A stretch of DNA of 61,864 nucleotides from an uncultured Alphaproteobacteria bacterium (GTDB taxonomy: Bacteria > Pseudomonadota > Alphaproteobacteria > HIMB59 > GCA-002718135): positions 1 through 61,864 of the forward strand of contig CABYHL010000005.1 of NCBI GenBank assembly GCA_902518895.1. Reading direction: 5' to 3'. The translations under genes were made by a program, and so were the position numbers. The notes under the pieces are model-generated. The model worked only from the letters and a program-made list of their open reading frames with translations. It did not search any database and had not been told where the DNA came from. This document shows, piece by piece, positions 26,570 to 36,784 of this stretch (position 1 is the stretch's first letter; each line of letters begins with the position of its first letter).

Positions 26570-26619
26570 TTTTGGAGTGGGCATTCGTAGGTTCGAATCC
26601 TACCGCCCCAGCCAATATT
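26570..26619 (+). repeat. Putative attR: 50-bp copy of tRNA-Gln 3' end
   Basis: The copy matches 25975-26024 at 49 of 50 positions; the difference is C to G in the 3' strand of the anticodon stem. It lacks an acceptor 5' strand and D arm, so it is not a tRNA gene. The stop codon of the SH3 gene overlaps its right edge. Confidence 0.72.
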
Positions 26620-27205
26620 AAAATTTTTTTTGTATTTTGTTTAGATAATTAATACTCTTCAAATATAAGTCTTCAAATCTTTGAAGAAAATTTATTTTAA
26701 TTCTTTCTTTTTTTTTGACACCCCAAATATATTTTTTGTCAATCCAACCTTTGGAATTTTTTGCTGAAACTAAACACCAATTAATTTTACATTTTTCTAA
26801 ATTAATAATATTGCCTTTTCCTATTTCTCCAATAACATTCCCATTTAAAGTGTTTAATAATTTTATATTTTTATTATCATTTGACAAAACAATTCCTGTT
26901 CTAGTACCAGATATTAAACTTTTGTGAATCCATCCAATATTTTTTTTAAAATCTTCTACTTTTCTCCATTCTTCATACTCTTCTAATACTTTTAAAGGGT
27001 AATTTTTTAATACGTATTTAATTTTTATAGGATAATTAATACTCGGCCCCACACGTACATTTGCATCATTTGATTTTAAAGATACGTACCTAGGAATTTC
27101 TAGACCAGTTTCTTTACCAGTATCTGCATTACTTAGTTGGGAAAAAATTATAATTGAAATGAATACGATTACAATTTGCATACTAATATTTTTATAAAGT
27201 AGCAT
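26618..27205 (-). CDS. Secreted bacterial SH3-domain protein
   Basis: The 195-residue protein has an N-terminal signal segment and two SH3b-like repeats. The first contains 'ANVRVGPSINYPI...EYEEWRKVED...GWIHKSL' and the second 'LNTLNGNVIGEIGKG...WCLVSAKNSKGWIDKKYIWG'. The family (SH3_4/DUF1058-like) probably binds the cell wall or other envelope partners. An alternative start at the second Met (27181) would leave a shorter signal peptide. The 3' end touches the right tRNA-Gln repeat. Confidence 0.8.
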   Translation of the reverse strand: MLLYKNISMQIVIVFISIIIFSQLSNADTGKETGLEIPRYVSLKSNDANVRVGPSINYPIKIKYVLKNYPLKVLEEYEEWRKVEDFKKNIGWIHKSLISGTRTGIVLSNDNKNIKLLNTLNGNVIGEIGKGNIINLEKCKINWCLVSAKNSKGWIDKKYIWGVKKKERIKINFLQRFEDLYLKSINYLNKIQKKF

Positions 27206-27222
27206 ACGATTTATATAAAGTG

Positions 27223-27228
27223 TATAAT
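27223..27228 (+). promoter_or_regulatory. TATAAT -10 box of tRNA-Arg
   Basis: A perfect TATAAT ends 7 bases before the first base of the tRNA, so transcription would start at or next to the mature 5' end. The -35 region would overlap the start codon of the divergent SH3 gene and is not recognisable. Confidence 0.5.
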
Positions 27229-27235
27229 ATTATTA

Positions 27236-27312
27236 GCGCCTGTAGCTCAATTGGATAGAGCGTATGACTACGGATCATAAGGTTAGGAGTTCGACTCTTC
27301 TCAGGCGCGCCA
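27236..27312 (+). tRNA. tRNA-Arg (anticodon ACG), CCA encoded
   Basis: The 77-base cloverleaf has acceptor stem GCGCCTG/CAGGCGC, anticodon stem TATGA/TCATA with loop CTACGGA (anticodon ACG), an intact T arm, discriminator G and encoded CCA. A GT61 gene follows 58 bases downstream. Confidence 0.95.
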
Positions 27313-27370
27313 AAAATAAAAAATATTATTATATAAATTTGTATATATCTGTATTAGTTGAAATATTAAA

Positions 27371-28393
27371 ATGATAATTGATATTAATTCTACAAAAATA
27401 AAAAATGGTAAACACTTATCAAATTTATTTGTTAACGCAAATTTTAGTAATTTATCGATTAATTGTAATATACTTAAAGGTAATTTTTTTTCAGATTCAT
27501 TTTATTATTTTCCAATTACAGAAAATAATGAAACATTTTCATCATTATTTACTAGAGAGTTAAACAATACTTCTCACTTTTATTCGCAAAAATTTTATGA
27601 TAACTTTAAAACCAATAAAAATTCATTAAAAACTTTTAATCAACTTTTTATTCTTGGATCTAATGCGGGTAATAATTATTTTTCAAATTTACTCCAATTT
27701 CTTCCAAGGATTTTTTTTAATAAAAAAACAAATCTAAAACTAGCAATTCACAGAAACTCATCAAACAAATATAGAAATTTTATTGGAAGCATTTTAAAAT
27801 CCTTAAATATTGAATTTACATTCGTATTCTTAGATGATGATTTTTATCATTTTGTTAATTCTGATTTTCCTCAGTTTTTAAATATGAATGATTCTATTAA
27901 AATATTAAAAAAATTTATAAATCCAAAAATTAATAAAGAAATAAGTAAAAAAATATATGTAACCAGAGAAGATTCTAATTATAGAAAAATTATAAATGAA
28001 GGCGATGTGGTAACTCTATTAAGAGAAAAGGGGTATAAAGTTATTAACCCTCAATTATATGAAATTGATGAACAAATTGAAATCTTTTCAAATGCAGAAA
28101 AAATTATTGCTCCACATGGATCTAATTTAGCAAATATTATTTTTTGCCAACCTGGAACTGAAATTTTTGAAATCACACCAACTTTTAGAGATAATGAAAA
28201 AATACTAGAAAACAGATATTTAAATTTATCTCTAATAAATAATCTTAAGCATAATAAAATTATTTCTGACACAGTTGATGTTGAAAATCATTCTACCTTA
28301 GCTAAAAAATATATTCACAACAGTATTTTATCTCAAAGCAATTACTATAAAAATCTAATTGTTAAAATTCAAGAACTAAGTAAAATAATTTAA
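27371..28393 (+). CDS. Glycosyltransferase family 61 (DUF563) protein
   Basis: The 340-residue protein ends with the GT61 core: 'IYVTREDSNYRK', 'VVTLLREKGYKVI', 'EIFSNAEKIIAPHGSNLANIIF' (shown in part) and 'PGTEIFEITP'. The APHGSxLxN motif is characteristic. GT61 enzymes add sugars such as xylose or GlcNAc to polysaccharides or glycoproteins; bacterial members often lie in capsule loci. None of its neighbours is a surface-sugar gene, so it is a solitary copy just downstream of tRNA-Arg. It is very rich in Asn, Lys and Ile. Confidence 0.82.
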   Translation: MIIDINSTKIKNGKHLSNLFVNANFSNLSINCNILKGNFFSDSFYYFPITENNETFSSLFTRELNNTSHFYSQKFYDNFKTNKNSLKTFNQLFILGSNAGNNYFSNLLQFLPRIFFNKKTNLKLAIHRNSSNKYRNFIGSILKSLNIEFTFVFLDDDFYHFVNSDFPQFLNMNDSIKILKKFINPKINKEISKKIYVTREDSNYRKIINEGDVVTLLREKGYKVINPQLYEIDEQIEIFSNAEKIIAPHGSNLANIIFCQPGTEIFEITPTFRDNEKILENRYLNLSLINNLKHNKIISDTVDVENHSTLAKKYIHNSILSQSNYYKNLIVKIQELSKII

Positions 28394-28394
28394 C

Positions 28395-29417
28395 TTAACA
28401 ATCTTTTAAATAAACTGGAATTACAACACTAATATTAGTTTCTAAATTTTTACAAATATTTTCGAATAAATATTTATCTTTATTTTGACCTTTGTATTTT
28501 ACCAGCAGATTTTCAAATATAGAATTATTTACTTTATTTTCATAAATTTTGTAATCTTCAAATTCATTTTCTTTAATTATTAATTTTATAAGTGTTTCGT
28601 AATTCAAGATATCATCAATCAAAAAATTATTTTTTGCTTGATTACTACTATAGATTAAAGCTCTAATATTATTTTTTATATTTGAAATTTCAATTTTACG
28701 ACTTCTTGAAACTTTTGTTATAAAATCATTATAAACATCATCAACTATATCTTGTAAGTGTTCGATTTCATCACTTTTTGGTCTTCTAAATGGATTAAAC
28801 AAATCCTTACCCTCTCCAGCATTTTGATTAAAAACTTCTATTCCTTCTTTAGTCTCAATGGTCTGACCAAAGACTCCTGAAGATAGACTTGTTGGAGAAT
28901 TATAATAAAACCAACTTGGTCCACTGACTCCTATACTACCTATAATAGATCCATATGAAGCAAATATTTTATCAGCTGTGGTTGCAACCCAATATCCTCC
29001 AGATGCTAAAATTTCTTTTGTAAAAAAATATACTTTCGTATTTGTGTGTTTTTTAAATTCATAAATAATTTGTTCTAATTCAGCAGTAGCACTCACTGTC
29101 CCACCTGGAGAATTAATGTTTATAATTAGAGCCTTGATTTGTAGTTCTTTTAATTCTTCTAAATATGATTTTACTTTCGAAGGATTGATGTAATCGTAAA
29201 GATTATTTCCTAAAACATTGCTGTTATTATTAAATATTGGCCCATTTAAATTAATATTAGCTATAATATTATTTGAACTAGGCATACCTTCAGTTATTAC
29301 AAACTGTTTTTTTTCCAGTTTATTAGAAAAATGAAGTACTAAATTAATAATTATTATAAAAATTAATAGTGCACTCAAAAAACCAAGAGTTCTAAAAAAA
29401 ACACTGAAAAATATCAT
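28395..29417 (-). CDS. sppA: SppA-type signal peptide peptidase (S49 family)
   Basis: The 340-residue protein has an N-terminal membrane anchor and one S49 peptidase domain: 'ININSPGGTVSATAELEQI', the nucleophile Ser in 'ILASGGYWVATTADKI', and 'GSIIGSIGV'. A Lys in 'SSNQAKNNFLIDDI' fits the Ser/Lys dyad. It degrades leftover signal peptides or other short membrane peptides. It is convergent with the GT61 gene, one base apart. Confidence 0.88.
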   Translation of the reverse strand: MIFFSVFFRTLGFLSALLIFIIIINLVLHFSNKLEKKQFVITEGMPSSNNIIANINLNGPIFNNNSNVLGNNLYDYINPSKVKSYLEELKELQIKALIININSPGGTVSATAELEQIIYEFKKHTNTKVYFFTKEILASGGYWVATTADKIFASYGSIIGSIGVSGPSWFYYNSPTSLSSGVFGQTIETKEGIEVFNQNAGEGKDLFNPFRRPKSDEIEHLQDIVDDVYNDFITKVSRSRKIEISNIKNNIRALIYSSNQAKNNFLIDDILNYETLIKLIIKENEFEDYKIYENKVNNSIFENLLVKYKGQNKDKYLFENICKNLETNISVVIPVYLKDC

Positions 29418-29500
29418 TTTTTTTCAAAATATCATAACTTTGGCTAATTCGAATTTTTTTTTGTTTTCTTCTTGAATAGACTTTAATAATGCTTAAATAA

Positions 29501-29527
29501 CTAGCACTCTCATAAAGAGAGTGCTAA
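29501..29527 (+). promoter_or_regulatory. CIRCE element (HrcA operator) upstream of groESL
   Basis: CTAGCACTC, nine bases, GAGTGCTAA: a 9-9-9 inverted repeat differing from the CIRCE consensus only at the first base. It lies 42 bases before groES. HrcA repression of groESL through CIRCE is well known. A TTGAAT / TTAAAT pair just upstream (29472-29498) is a plausible promoter. Confidence 0.95.
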
Positions 29528-29569
29528 TAAAAAATTATTTAATTTCAATTAGTTAACAAAAGAGGAAAT

Positions 29570-29875
29570 ATGAAATTTAGACCTTTACATGATAGAGTCT
29601 TAGTAAAAAGAGTAGACTCTGATCAAAAAACAGCAGGGGGAATAATTATCCCTGATACTGCCCAAGAAAAACCAATGGAAGGTGAAGTATTAGAAATTGG
29701 TTCTGGAGCAAGAGATGAAACAGGAAAACTAGTACCTTTGGATGTCAAAAAAGGAGATAAAATACTTTTTGGAAAATGGTCTGGTACTGAAGTAAAAATG
29801 AATGGTGACGACTTTCTGATAATGAAAGAGTCTGACATCATGGGAATTATAACTTCAAGTAAGAAAAAGAAATAG
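29570..29875 (+). CDS. groES: Co-chaperonin GroES
   Basis: The 101-residue protein shows '[12 protein letters not shown]', the mobile loop '[16 protein letters not shown]', and '[18 protein letters not shown]'. It forms the heptameric lid of the GroEL folding chamber in the cytoplasm. A strong AGAGGA ribosome-binding site precedes the ATG, and groEL follows after 21 bases. Expression is probably heat-inducible through the CIRCE element. Confidence 0.98.
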   Translation: MKFRPLHDRVLVKRVDSDQKTAGGIIIPDTAQEKPMEGEVLEIGSGARDETGKLVPLDVKKGDKILFGKWSGTEVKMNGDDFLIMKESDIMGIITSSKKKK

Positions 29876-29878
29876 TAA

Positions 29879-31564
<1,686 letters not shown>

Positions 31565-31584
31565 TTATAAAATTAATTTTATAG

Positions 31585-31615
31585 AAAGGGGCAAATTTAT
31601 TTGCCCTTTTTTTTT
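31585..31615 (+). terminator. Rho-independent terminator after groEL
   Basis: An 8-bp stem GGGCAAAT/ATTTGCCC with a very short TT loop (or 7 bp with a four-base loop) at 31589-31606 is followed by nine T residues. It overlaps the stop codon of the convergent peroxidase gene by two bases. Confidence 0.92.
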
Positions 31616-32150
31616 AGATTAAACGATCAATCTGAGAAGTAATTTTCGAACTGTCTGGCTTTGTCATAGAAGACCAAGATTTAATAAGCTGTCCATTTCT
31701 GTCAAATAAATATTTGTAAAAATTCCACTTTGGTTTTTCGTTATACTCCTCCTCAATCCATGCATAAATTGGATGAGCATTGCTTCCTTTCACATCCATT
31801 GGTGAAGAGGTAACAAAACCTACACCATAATTAACTAAGCAAATTTGTTTAATATCCTCAGTGTCTAAGTACTCTTGATTGAAGGAATTGCTTGTTGTAG
31901 CTATTATTGTTAAATCGCTATTTTTATAGTTCAAAAATAAATTTTGGAGGTCAGCATACTGAGGAGTGAAACCACACCTAGACGCGGTGTTCACTATTAA
32001 AATAGGCTTACCATCAAACTTCTCTAAATTCACTTGATTGCCGTCTATATCTTCAAATGAAAAATCGTATAAATTCACTGTCTCAATAGCTAATAATGTA
32101 TTCTTTAAGTTAAGCATAATCAAAAAAACAAGTAAAAATTTAAATTTCAT
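31614..32150 (-). CDS. Glutathione-peroxidase-family peroxidase, periplasmic
   Basis: The 178-residue protein has a signal peptide (about 1-21) and the GPx core: peroxidatic Cys in 'NTASRCGFTPQY', and Trp and Asn in 'KWNFYKYLFDRNG'. The tetrad Gln position ('FPCNQFG' in typical enzymes) reads 'TTSNSFNQE', with Ser for Gln. This recalls a bacterial subfamily with PSNDFG there. It probably reduces peroxides with thioredoxin-like donors in the envelope. It is convergent with groEL and divergent, 26 bases away, from mscS. Confidence 0.85.
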   Translation of the reverse strand: MKFKFLLVFLIMLNLKNTLLAIETVNLYDFSFEDIDGNQVNLEKFDGKPILIVNTASRCGFTPQYADLQNLFLNYKNSDLTIIATTSNSFNQEYLDTEDIKQICLVNYGVGFVTSSPMDVKGSNAHPIYAWIEEEYNEKPKWNFYKYLFDRNGQLIKSWSSMTKPDSSKITSQIDRLI

Positions 32151-32176
32151 GATAGTGAGTAATAAATATATCGCTT

Positions 32177-33313
32177 ATGGAAACATTCAATAGCTTTACA
32201 GACCTTTTTTTTGATGTTTGGAATAATGGTGTTTTTGGCATAAATGCTACAGATATCATAGTAAGCCTTGTAATTTTCCTTCTTTTTTATTTACTCAGAA
32301 GGCTTATAGCTAGATTTATTCTTAATCGATTATCAAGAATTGTTTCAAAAACTTCCAATCAAATTGATGACGCTGTTATTGAAGTACTTGATGGACCATT
32401 AAAATTTCTTCCTGTCGTTTTAGGTTTTTTTATAGCTTCTTCATATTTAGATGTTTCTAATAACAACCAAGATTTTTTAGATTTACTAAACAGATCATTA
32501 ATTACAATTTTTATATTCTGGCTACTGCATCAATTGATTATACCGTTTTCATTTGTAATAAAAAACTTTGAGTCAAAAATTTCAAAACCTTTAGTTGATT
32601 GGACGCTTAAAGGTTTAAAAATTCTTGTTATTGTTCTTGGAGCAGTAGCAATTTTAGAATTGTGGGGCATAAGAGTGGGACCAGTAATTGCAGGATTAGG
32701 TTTATTTGGTGTAGCCGTTGCACTGGGTGCTCAAGATTTATTTAAAAATTTAATTAGTGGTATCATGATACTAATGGAAAAGAGGTTTACTGTTGGTGAT
32801 GTTATATTAGTTTCAGGTGAAGTAGAGGGAGTTGTTGAACAAATTGGATTTAGATCAACCCTTGTTAGAAGATTTGATTCAACTCCAGTAATGGTTCCAA
32901 ATTATAAATTTGCAGAGCAGTCTGTAACTAATTACACAAGAAGACATCATAGACGTATAAGATGGCTAATTGGATTAGAATATAGAACTAGTATTGATCA
33001 ATTAAAAAATATCAGAGACGAGATAAATAATTTAATTGAAAAAGATGATAACTTTGCAAAAAATCAAAATGCAAGTTTCTACGTTCGAATAGATAGTTTT
33101 TCTGATAGTTCTATTGATATGCTAGTGCAAACATTTACTGTTACGAATGAATGGGCAGAATTTTTAAAAATAAAAGAAAAACTTGCTGTCAAAATAATAG
33201 AAATAGTTGAAAATAATGAAGCTGGTTTTGCTTTTCCGAGTCAATCACTTTATGTTGAAAAATTATCAGATGAAAAAACAGAAATTTTTAACCCTCAATC
33301 TACTAAGAAATAA
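32177..33313 (+). CDS. mscS: MscS-family mechanosensitive channel
   Basis: The 378-residue protein has about four N-terminal membrane helices and the MscS pore helix region 'GLGLFGVAVALGAQDLFKNL' followed by 'ISGIMILMEKRFTVGDVI', then the beta domain and a cytoplasmic vestibule. It releases small solutes on hypo-osmotic shock. It is one base out of phase with the next gene (TAATG overlap), implying cotranscription with the AI-2E-type transporter. Confidence 0.92.
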   Translation: METFNSFTDLFFDVWNNGVFGINATDIIVSLVIFLLFYLLRRLIARFILNRLSRIVSKTSNQIDDAVIEVLDGPLKFLPVVLGFFIASSYLDVSNNNQDFLDLLNRSLITIFIFWLLHQLIIPFSFVIKNFESKISKPLVDWTLKGLKILVIVLGAVAILELWGIRVGPVIAGLGLFGVAVALGAQDLFKNLISGIMILMEKRFTVGDVILVSGEVEGVVEQIGFRSTLVRRFDSTPVMVPNYKFAEQSVTNYTRRHHRRIRWLIGLEYRTSIDQLKNIRDEINNLIEKDDNFAKNQNASFYVRIDSFSDSSIDMLVQTFTVTNEWAEFLKIKEKLAVKIIEIVENNEAGFAFPSQSLYVEKLSDEKTEIFNPQSTKK

Positions 33314-34317
33314 TGAATGAAAATAATCGCGTAATTTCTGGCTCTCTTTTTATATTGGCCAGTATCGCTGTTGCATTCATTTTAAATTTTTCTCAACCTA
33401 TAATGGTTCCATTTGTTTTAGCACTTCTTTTAAGAATATTAATTGATCCAATAATTGATTTTCAGACTATAAATCTTCGAGTACATAGATTTATAGCAGT
33501 TTTTATTAGTATTTGTTTAATTGTTCTTTTATTCTCAATTATAGTTCCTTTTATTGTTTCTTCTGTAGCAACATTCTTGGAGTCTGCAGATGACTATAAT
33601 CAAAAAGTAATCATTTTAATTGAGGCAGTCATAATACAGCTTCAACAATTTGAAATTGATATTGATAGAGAAACAATTAGAAATACAATTGCAGAGTTAC
33701 CCATTACTAATTGGGCTGCAATTATATTAAGTAATAGTGCAAATTTTATTTCAAAGTTTCTTTTAGTTGTAATTATAACATTATTTTTATTATTAGGAAC
33801 TCCTCCTAAAAATACTTCAGATGAATGGAATGATATTATTAGATTAGTAAAAAAATATATATTTACTAAATTTTTAACATCAGCTTTTACAGGCATTGCA
33901 GCAGGATTAATTTATTGGTTTTTAGGTCTAGAATTAGCCTTCATTTTCGGAAGCTTAACATTTATTTTAAATTTTATTCCAGTTATTGGTTCTGTTATTG
34001 CTGTTTTACTTCCATTACCAATTGCTTTCCTTCAATACAACGATCCAACACTTGTTGTATTAATTATAATTTTGCCTACGATTATTCATCAAATAGTAGG
34101 AAATTTTGTGGAACCTAAAATATTTGGTGAGAGTTTTGGATTACATCCAATTACAATTATTTTATCGTTAATATTCTGGGGTATGATTTGGGGCTTTATT
34201 GGAGTTCTTCTCGCAGCACCTTTAACTGCAATCATCAGAATTTCATTTGAAAGATTTCAAACAACCAAACAAATTGCAAGATTATTAGAAGGTAAGATTC
34301 ATATAAAAGAAAGCTAA
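33313..34317 (+). CDS. AI-2E/PerM (UPF0118) family transporter
   Basis: The 334-residue protein has about eight membrane helices and the family features 'PIMVPFVLALLLRILIDPI', 'FIFGSLTFILNFIPVIGSVIA' (shown in part) and 'EPKIFGESFGLHPITIIL'. Members export varied solutes, including Na+/H+ antiport or autoinducer-related functions, so the substrate cannot be assigned. Its start overlaps the mscS stop and its end overlaps recX by 4 bases. Confidence 0.88.
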   Translation: MNENNRVISGSLFILASIAVAFILNFSQPIMVPFVLALLLRILIDPIIDFQTINLRVHRFIAVFISICLIVLLFSIIVPFIVSSVATFLESADDYNQKVIILIEAVIIQLQQFEIDIDRETIRNTIAELPITNWAAIILSNSANFISKFLLVVIITLFLLLGTPPKNTSDEWNDIIRLVKKYIFTKFLTSAFTGIAAGLIYWFLGLELAFIFGSLTFILNFIPVIGSVIAVLLPLPIAFLQYNDPTLVVLIIILPTIIHQIVGNFVEPKIFGESFGLHPITIILSLIFWGMIWGFIGVLLAAPLTAIIRISFERFQTTKQIARLLEGKIHIKES

Positions 34318-34799
34318 CCTAATATTTTCTTACATATGTCATAGCTAAAACCAGCTCTTGCCATTTTTGCTAATTTTTTTTCATAACTTTCATTTTTTTC
34401 CAACAATTTCTTTTTTTTAGCAAATATTTTTGCTGACTCTAATTCCCAATTATCGTTATCTTGCTTCATTAAGTTTAAATTATTTTGAATTTGAGATTTA
34501 CTCACTCCTTTTTTCATCAAGTAATTGAAAATAAAATTTTTAGATTTTCCAGAATTTGATAAAGAATGAATTTTTGTTGAGCTATATCTATCATCATCAA
34601 TAAATTTATTTTTTTCTAATTTTAAAATTATACTTTCAATAAAATCAATGAGTTTTTTTTTCTCAAAATTTGTTACATTTAATCTTAAAATTTTTCTTTT
34701 AAGCACACTAACTAAATTATTCTTTGAGGAATCGTACTTGCTTAAGTAATCAACGGCATATTTTAAGAGTTTTTTTTCGTCCACTAAATTAATATACAA
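34314..34799 (-). CDS. recX: RecX-family regulator of RecA
   Basis: The 161-residue, highly basic protein has the three-helix RecX repeats: 'DDRYSSTKIHSLSNSGKSKNF' (shown in part), 'IFNYLMKKGVSKSQI' and a C-terminal 'KMARAGFSYDICKKIL'. RecX binds RecA filaments and inhibits strand exchange. No in-frame ATG is available: the start is TTG at 34799 or GTG at 34784. recA is not in the window. Confidence 0.82.
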   Translation of the reverse strand: MYINLVDEKKLLKYAVDYLSKYDSSKNNLVSVLKRKILRLNVTNFEKKKLIDFIESIILKLEKNKFIDDDRYSSTKIHSLSNSGKSKNFIFNYLMKKGVSKSQIQNNLNLMKQDNDNWELESAKIFAKKKKLLEKNESYEKKLAKMARAGFSYDICKKILG

Positions 34800-34832
34800 A
34801 TAATTTAAATATATTAAAAGAAAACTCCTAAT

Positions 34833-35603
34833 ATGATTGACTATAATTATCTTTGTTTTCTTACATTAGTAAAAAAAGAAGTCTTTAGGTTCTTAAAAGT
34901 TGGAATACAAACTGTGATTGGGCCAGCCATTAGTTCTTTATTATTTTTAGCTGTTTTTAGTTTAGCTCTAGGTAGATCTGTAAATTCTATAAATGGTATT
35001 GATCTTCCTTATTTCATTGCACCCGGTCTAATAATGATGACTATGTTGCAAAACGCTTTCGCTAATTCTGCATCAAGTATTGGTCAATCAAAATTTCAAG
35101 GAAATATTGTAGACATACTAATGGCTCCATTAAATAATGTTGAACTAGCATTTGGTTTTATTATTGGCTCTATTTGTAGAGGCATTGTTTGTGGTATTGC
35201 TACTACCTTGGGGGTTATAATATTTGTTCCTTTAACTGTTCACTCTTACACTGCTTTACTATTTTTTACATTAATGGGGTGTACAATGATGGGAACTTTG
35301 GGAACAATTGTTGGTATATGGGCAGACAAATGGGATCAACAACAAGGTATAACTAATTTTATAGTTTTGCCTCTTACTTTTTTGTCTGGAACATTTTATT
35401 CAATTTCGAGACTTCCAGAGTTTTGGCAGACAGTTTCCTCATTCAATCCATTCTTCTATAATATTGATGGTTTCAGATATGCTTTTACGGGAATTTCTGA
35501 TAGCTCATTAATCCAAGGATCAATATTCTTAATAATTATTAATATTATATTAATTTTATTATGCTATTTTATGTTTCGCAAAGGATATAAAATTAAATTT
35601 TAA
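34833..35603 (+). CDS. ABC-2 type transporter permease without adjacent ATPase
   Basis: The 256-residue protein has six membrane helices and the ABC-2 (NodJ/YadH-like) features 'LPYFIAPGLIMMTMLQNAF', 'GNIVDILMAPLNNVEL' and 'QQGITNFIVLPLTFLSGTFYS' (shown in part). Such permeases export polysaccharides, lipids or drugs with a partner ATP-binding subunit. None lies beside it, so the partner must be elsewhere. It is followed two bases later by argD, which may share its transcript. Confidence 0.88.
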   Translation: MIDYNYLCFLTLVKKEVFRFLKVGIQTVIGPAISSLLFLAVFSLALGRSVNSINGIDLPYFIAPGLIMMTMLQNAFANSASSIGQSKFQGNIVDILMAPLNNVELAFGFIIGSICRGIVCGIATTLGVIIFVPLTVHSYTALLFFTLMGCTMMGTLGTIVGIWADKWDQQQGITNFIVLPLTFLSGTFYSISRLPEFWQTVSSFNPFFYNIDGFRYAFTGISDSSLIQGSIFLIIINIILILLCYFMFRKGYKIKF

Positions 35604-35605
35604 AT

Positions 35606-36784
35606 ATGGTTAGTAAACTTTTATCAAACGTGATGCCAACTTATGGGAACAAATCTCTTGAATTTGTAAAAGGCAAAGGATGCTATTTATACTCTAGTCA
35701 AAATAAAAAATATTTAGATTTTGCAAGTGGAATAGCTGTAAACTCTCTTGGTCATTGTCATCCTAAGCTTATAGAGGCGCTTAATAAACAATCAAAACAA
35801 CTTTGGCATGTTTCAAACTTATATAAAATTAAAAAACAGGAACAATTTGCAAAATTACTTTGTAAAAATTCTTTTGCAGACAAAGTTTTTTTTACTAATT
35901 CAGGAGCTGAATCTATTGAATGTGGAATTAAAATAATAAGAGGATATCATTCATATTACAAGACTAACAAAACAGATATTATTAGTTTTGATGGCGCTTT
36001 TCATGGAAGAACTTATGGAGCACTTTCTGCACAAAAAAACAAAAAATACTCTAATGGTTTTGGCCCTATGCTTAAAGGGTTTAAACAAATCGAATTTAAT
36101 AATGAAAAAAAATTAATATCGGCAATAAATAAAAAAACAGCTGGTATTATTATTGAGCCAATTCAAGGAGAAGGAGGTATTCGTCCTGCCAATCTAAGTT
36201 TTTTAAAATTACTAAGAAAAATCTGTAACGAAAAGAAAATCTTACTTTTTTTCGATGAGGTTCAGTGTGGATTTGGAAGATCAGGAAAATTATTTTCACA
36301 TGAATGGGCAAAAATAAAACCTGATATTATGTCTGTAGCAAAAGGTATTGGATCGGGTTTTCCACTTGGTGCTTGTATGTCAACAAACCAAGCATGTGTT
36401 GCAATGACCAAAGGTAGTCATGGATCGACTTATGGAGGTAATCCATTAGCTATGAGTGTAGGTTTAGAAGTTTTAAAAATTATCTCTAATAAAACATTTC
36501 TTTCAAAAGTTGATAAAACTGCAAGATATTTCTGGAAAAATTTAAAAAAATTAGAGAATACATCTAATATTATTTCAGAAGTTAGAGGCGCAGGTCTTTT
36601 ACTAGGTATCAAAACAAATATTAGCAATATAGATTTTTCTGAACAACTTAAAAAAAATAAACTACTAAATGTACCTGCTGCTGATAATACAGTAAGATTA
36701 GCACCACCACTTATTGTATCTTATAAAGAGATTGATAAATCAATTGCTATAATAAAAAGAAGCTTGAAGGAATTATCAAGATGA
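35606..36784 (+). CDS. argD: Acetylornithine aminotransferase
   Basis: The 392-residue class-III aminotransferase has 'FTNSGAESIECGIKI', 'FDGAFHGRTYGALSA', 'FFDEVQCGFGRSGKLF' and the PLP lysine in 'SVAKGIGSGFPLGA'. It makes N-acetylornithine in arginine synthesis and may also act in lysine synthesis. The stop overlaps the argF ATG by 4 bases, the usual argD-argF order in Alphaproteobacteria. Confidence 0.95.
   Translation: MVSKLLSNVMPTYGNKSLEFVKGKGCYLYSSQNKKYLDFASGIAVNSLGHCHPKLIEALNKQSKQLWHVSNLYKIKKQEQFAKLLCKNSFADKVFFTNSGAESIECGIKIIRGYHSYYKTNKTDIISFDGAFHGRTYGALSAQKNKKYSNGFGPMLKGFKQIEFNNEKKLISAINKKTAGIIIEPIQGEGGIRPANLSFLKLLRKICNEKKILLFFDEVQCGFGRSGKLFSHEWAKIKPDIMSVAKGIGSGFPLGACMSTNQACVAMTKGSHGSTYGGNPLAMSVGLEVLKIISNKTFLSKVDKTARYFWKNLKKLENTSNIISEVRGAGLLLGIKTNISNIDFSEQLKKNKLLNVPAADNTVRLAPPLIVSYKEIDKSIAIIKRSLKELSR

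Larger units (their letters stand above)
25975..26619. mobile_element. Putative miniature or decayed integrative element at tRNA-Gln (595-bp unit)
   Basis: The segment is bounded by 50-bp direct repeats of the tRNA-Gln 3' end. It contains one complete gene (an ABM-domain protein on minus) and two pairs of short direct repeats placed just inside the two ends. There is no integrase. It may be an island that lost everything but its cargo, or a small element mobilised in trans. A simple local duplication of the tRNA end is the alternative, but does not explain the internal repeats. Confidence 0.6.

Noticed and set aside
26570..26619. A second tRNA-Gln gene
   Set aside because: It lacks the 5' acceptor strand and the D arm and has a mismatch in the anticodon stem; only the 3' part is present.
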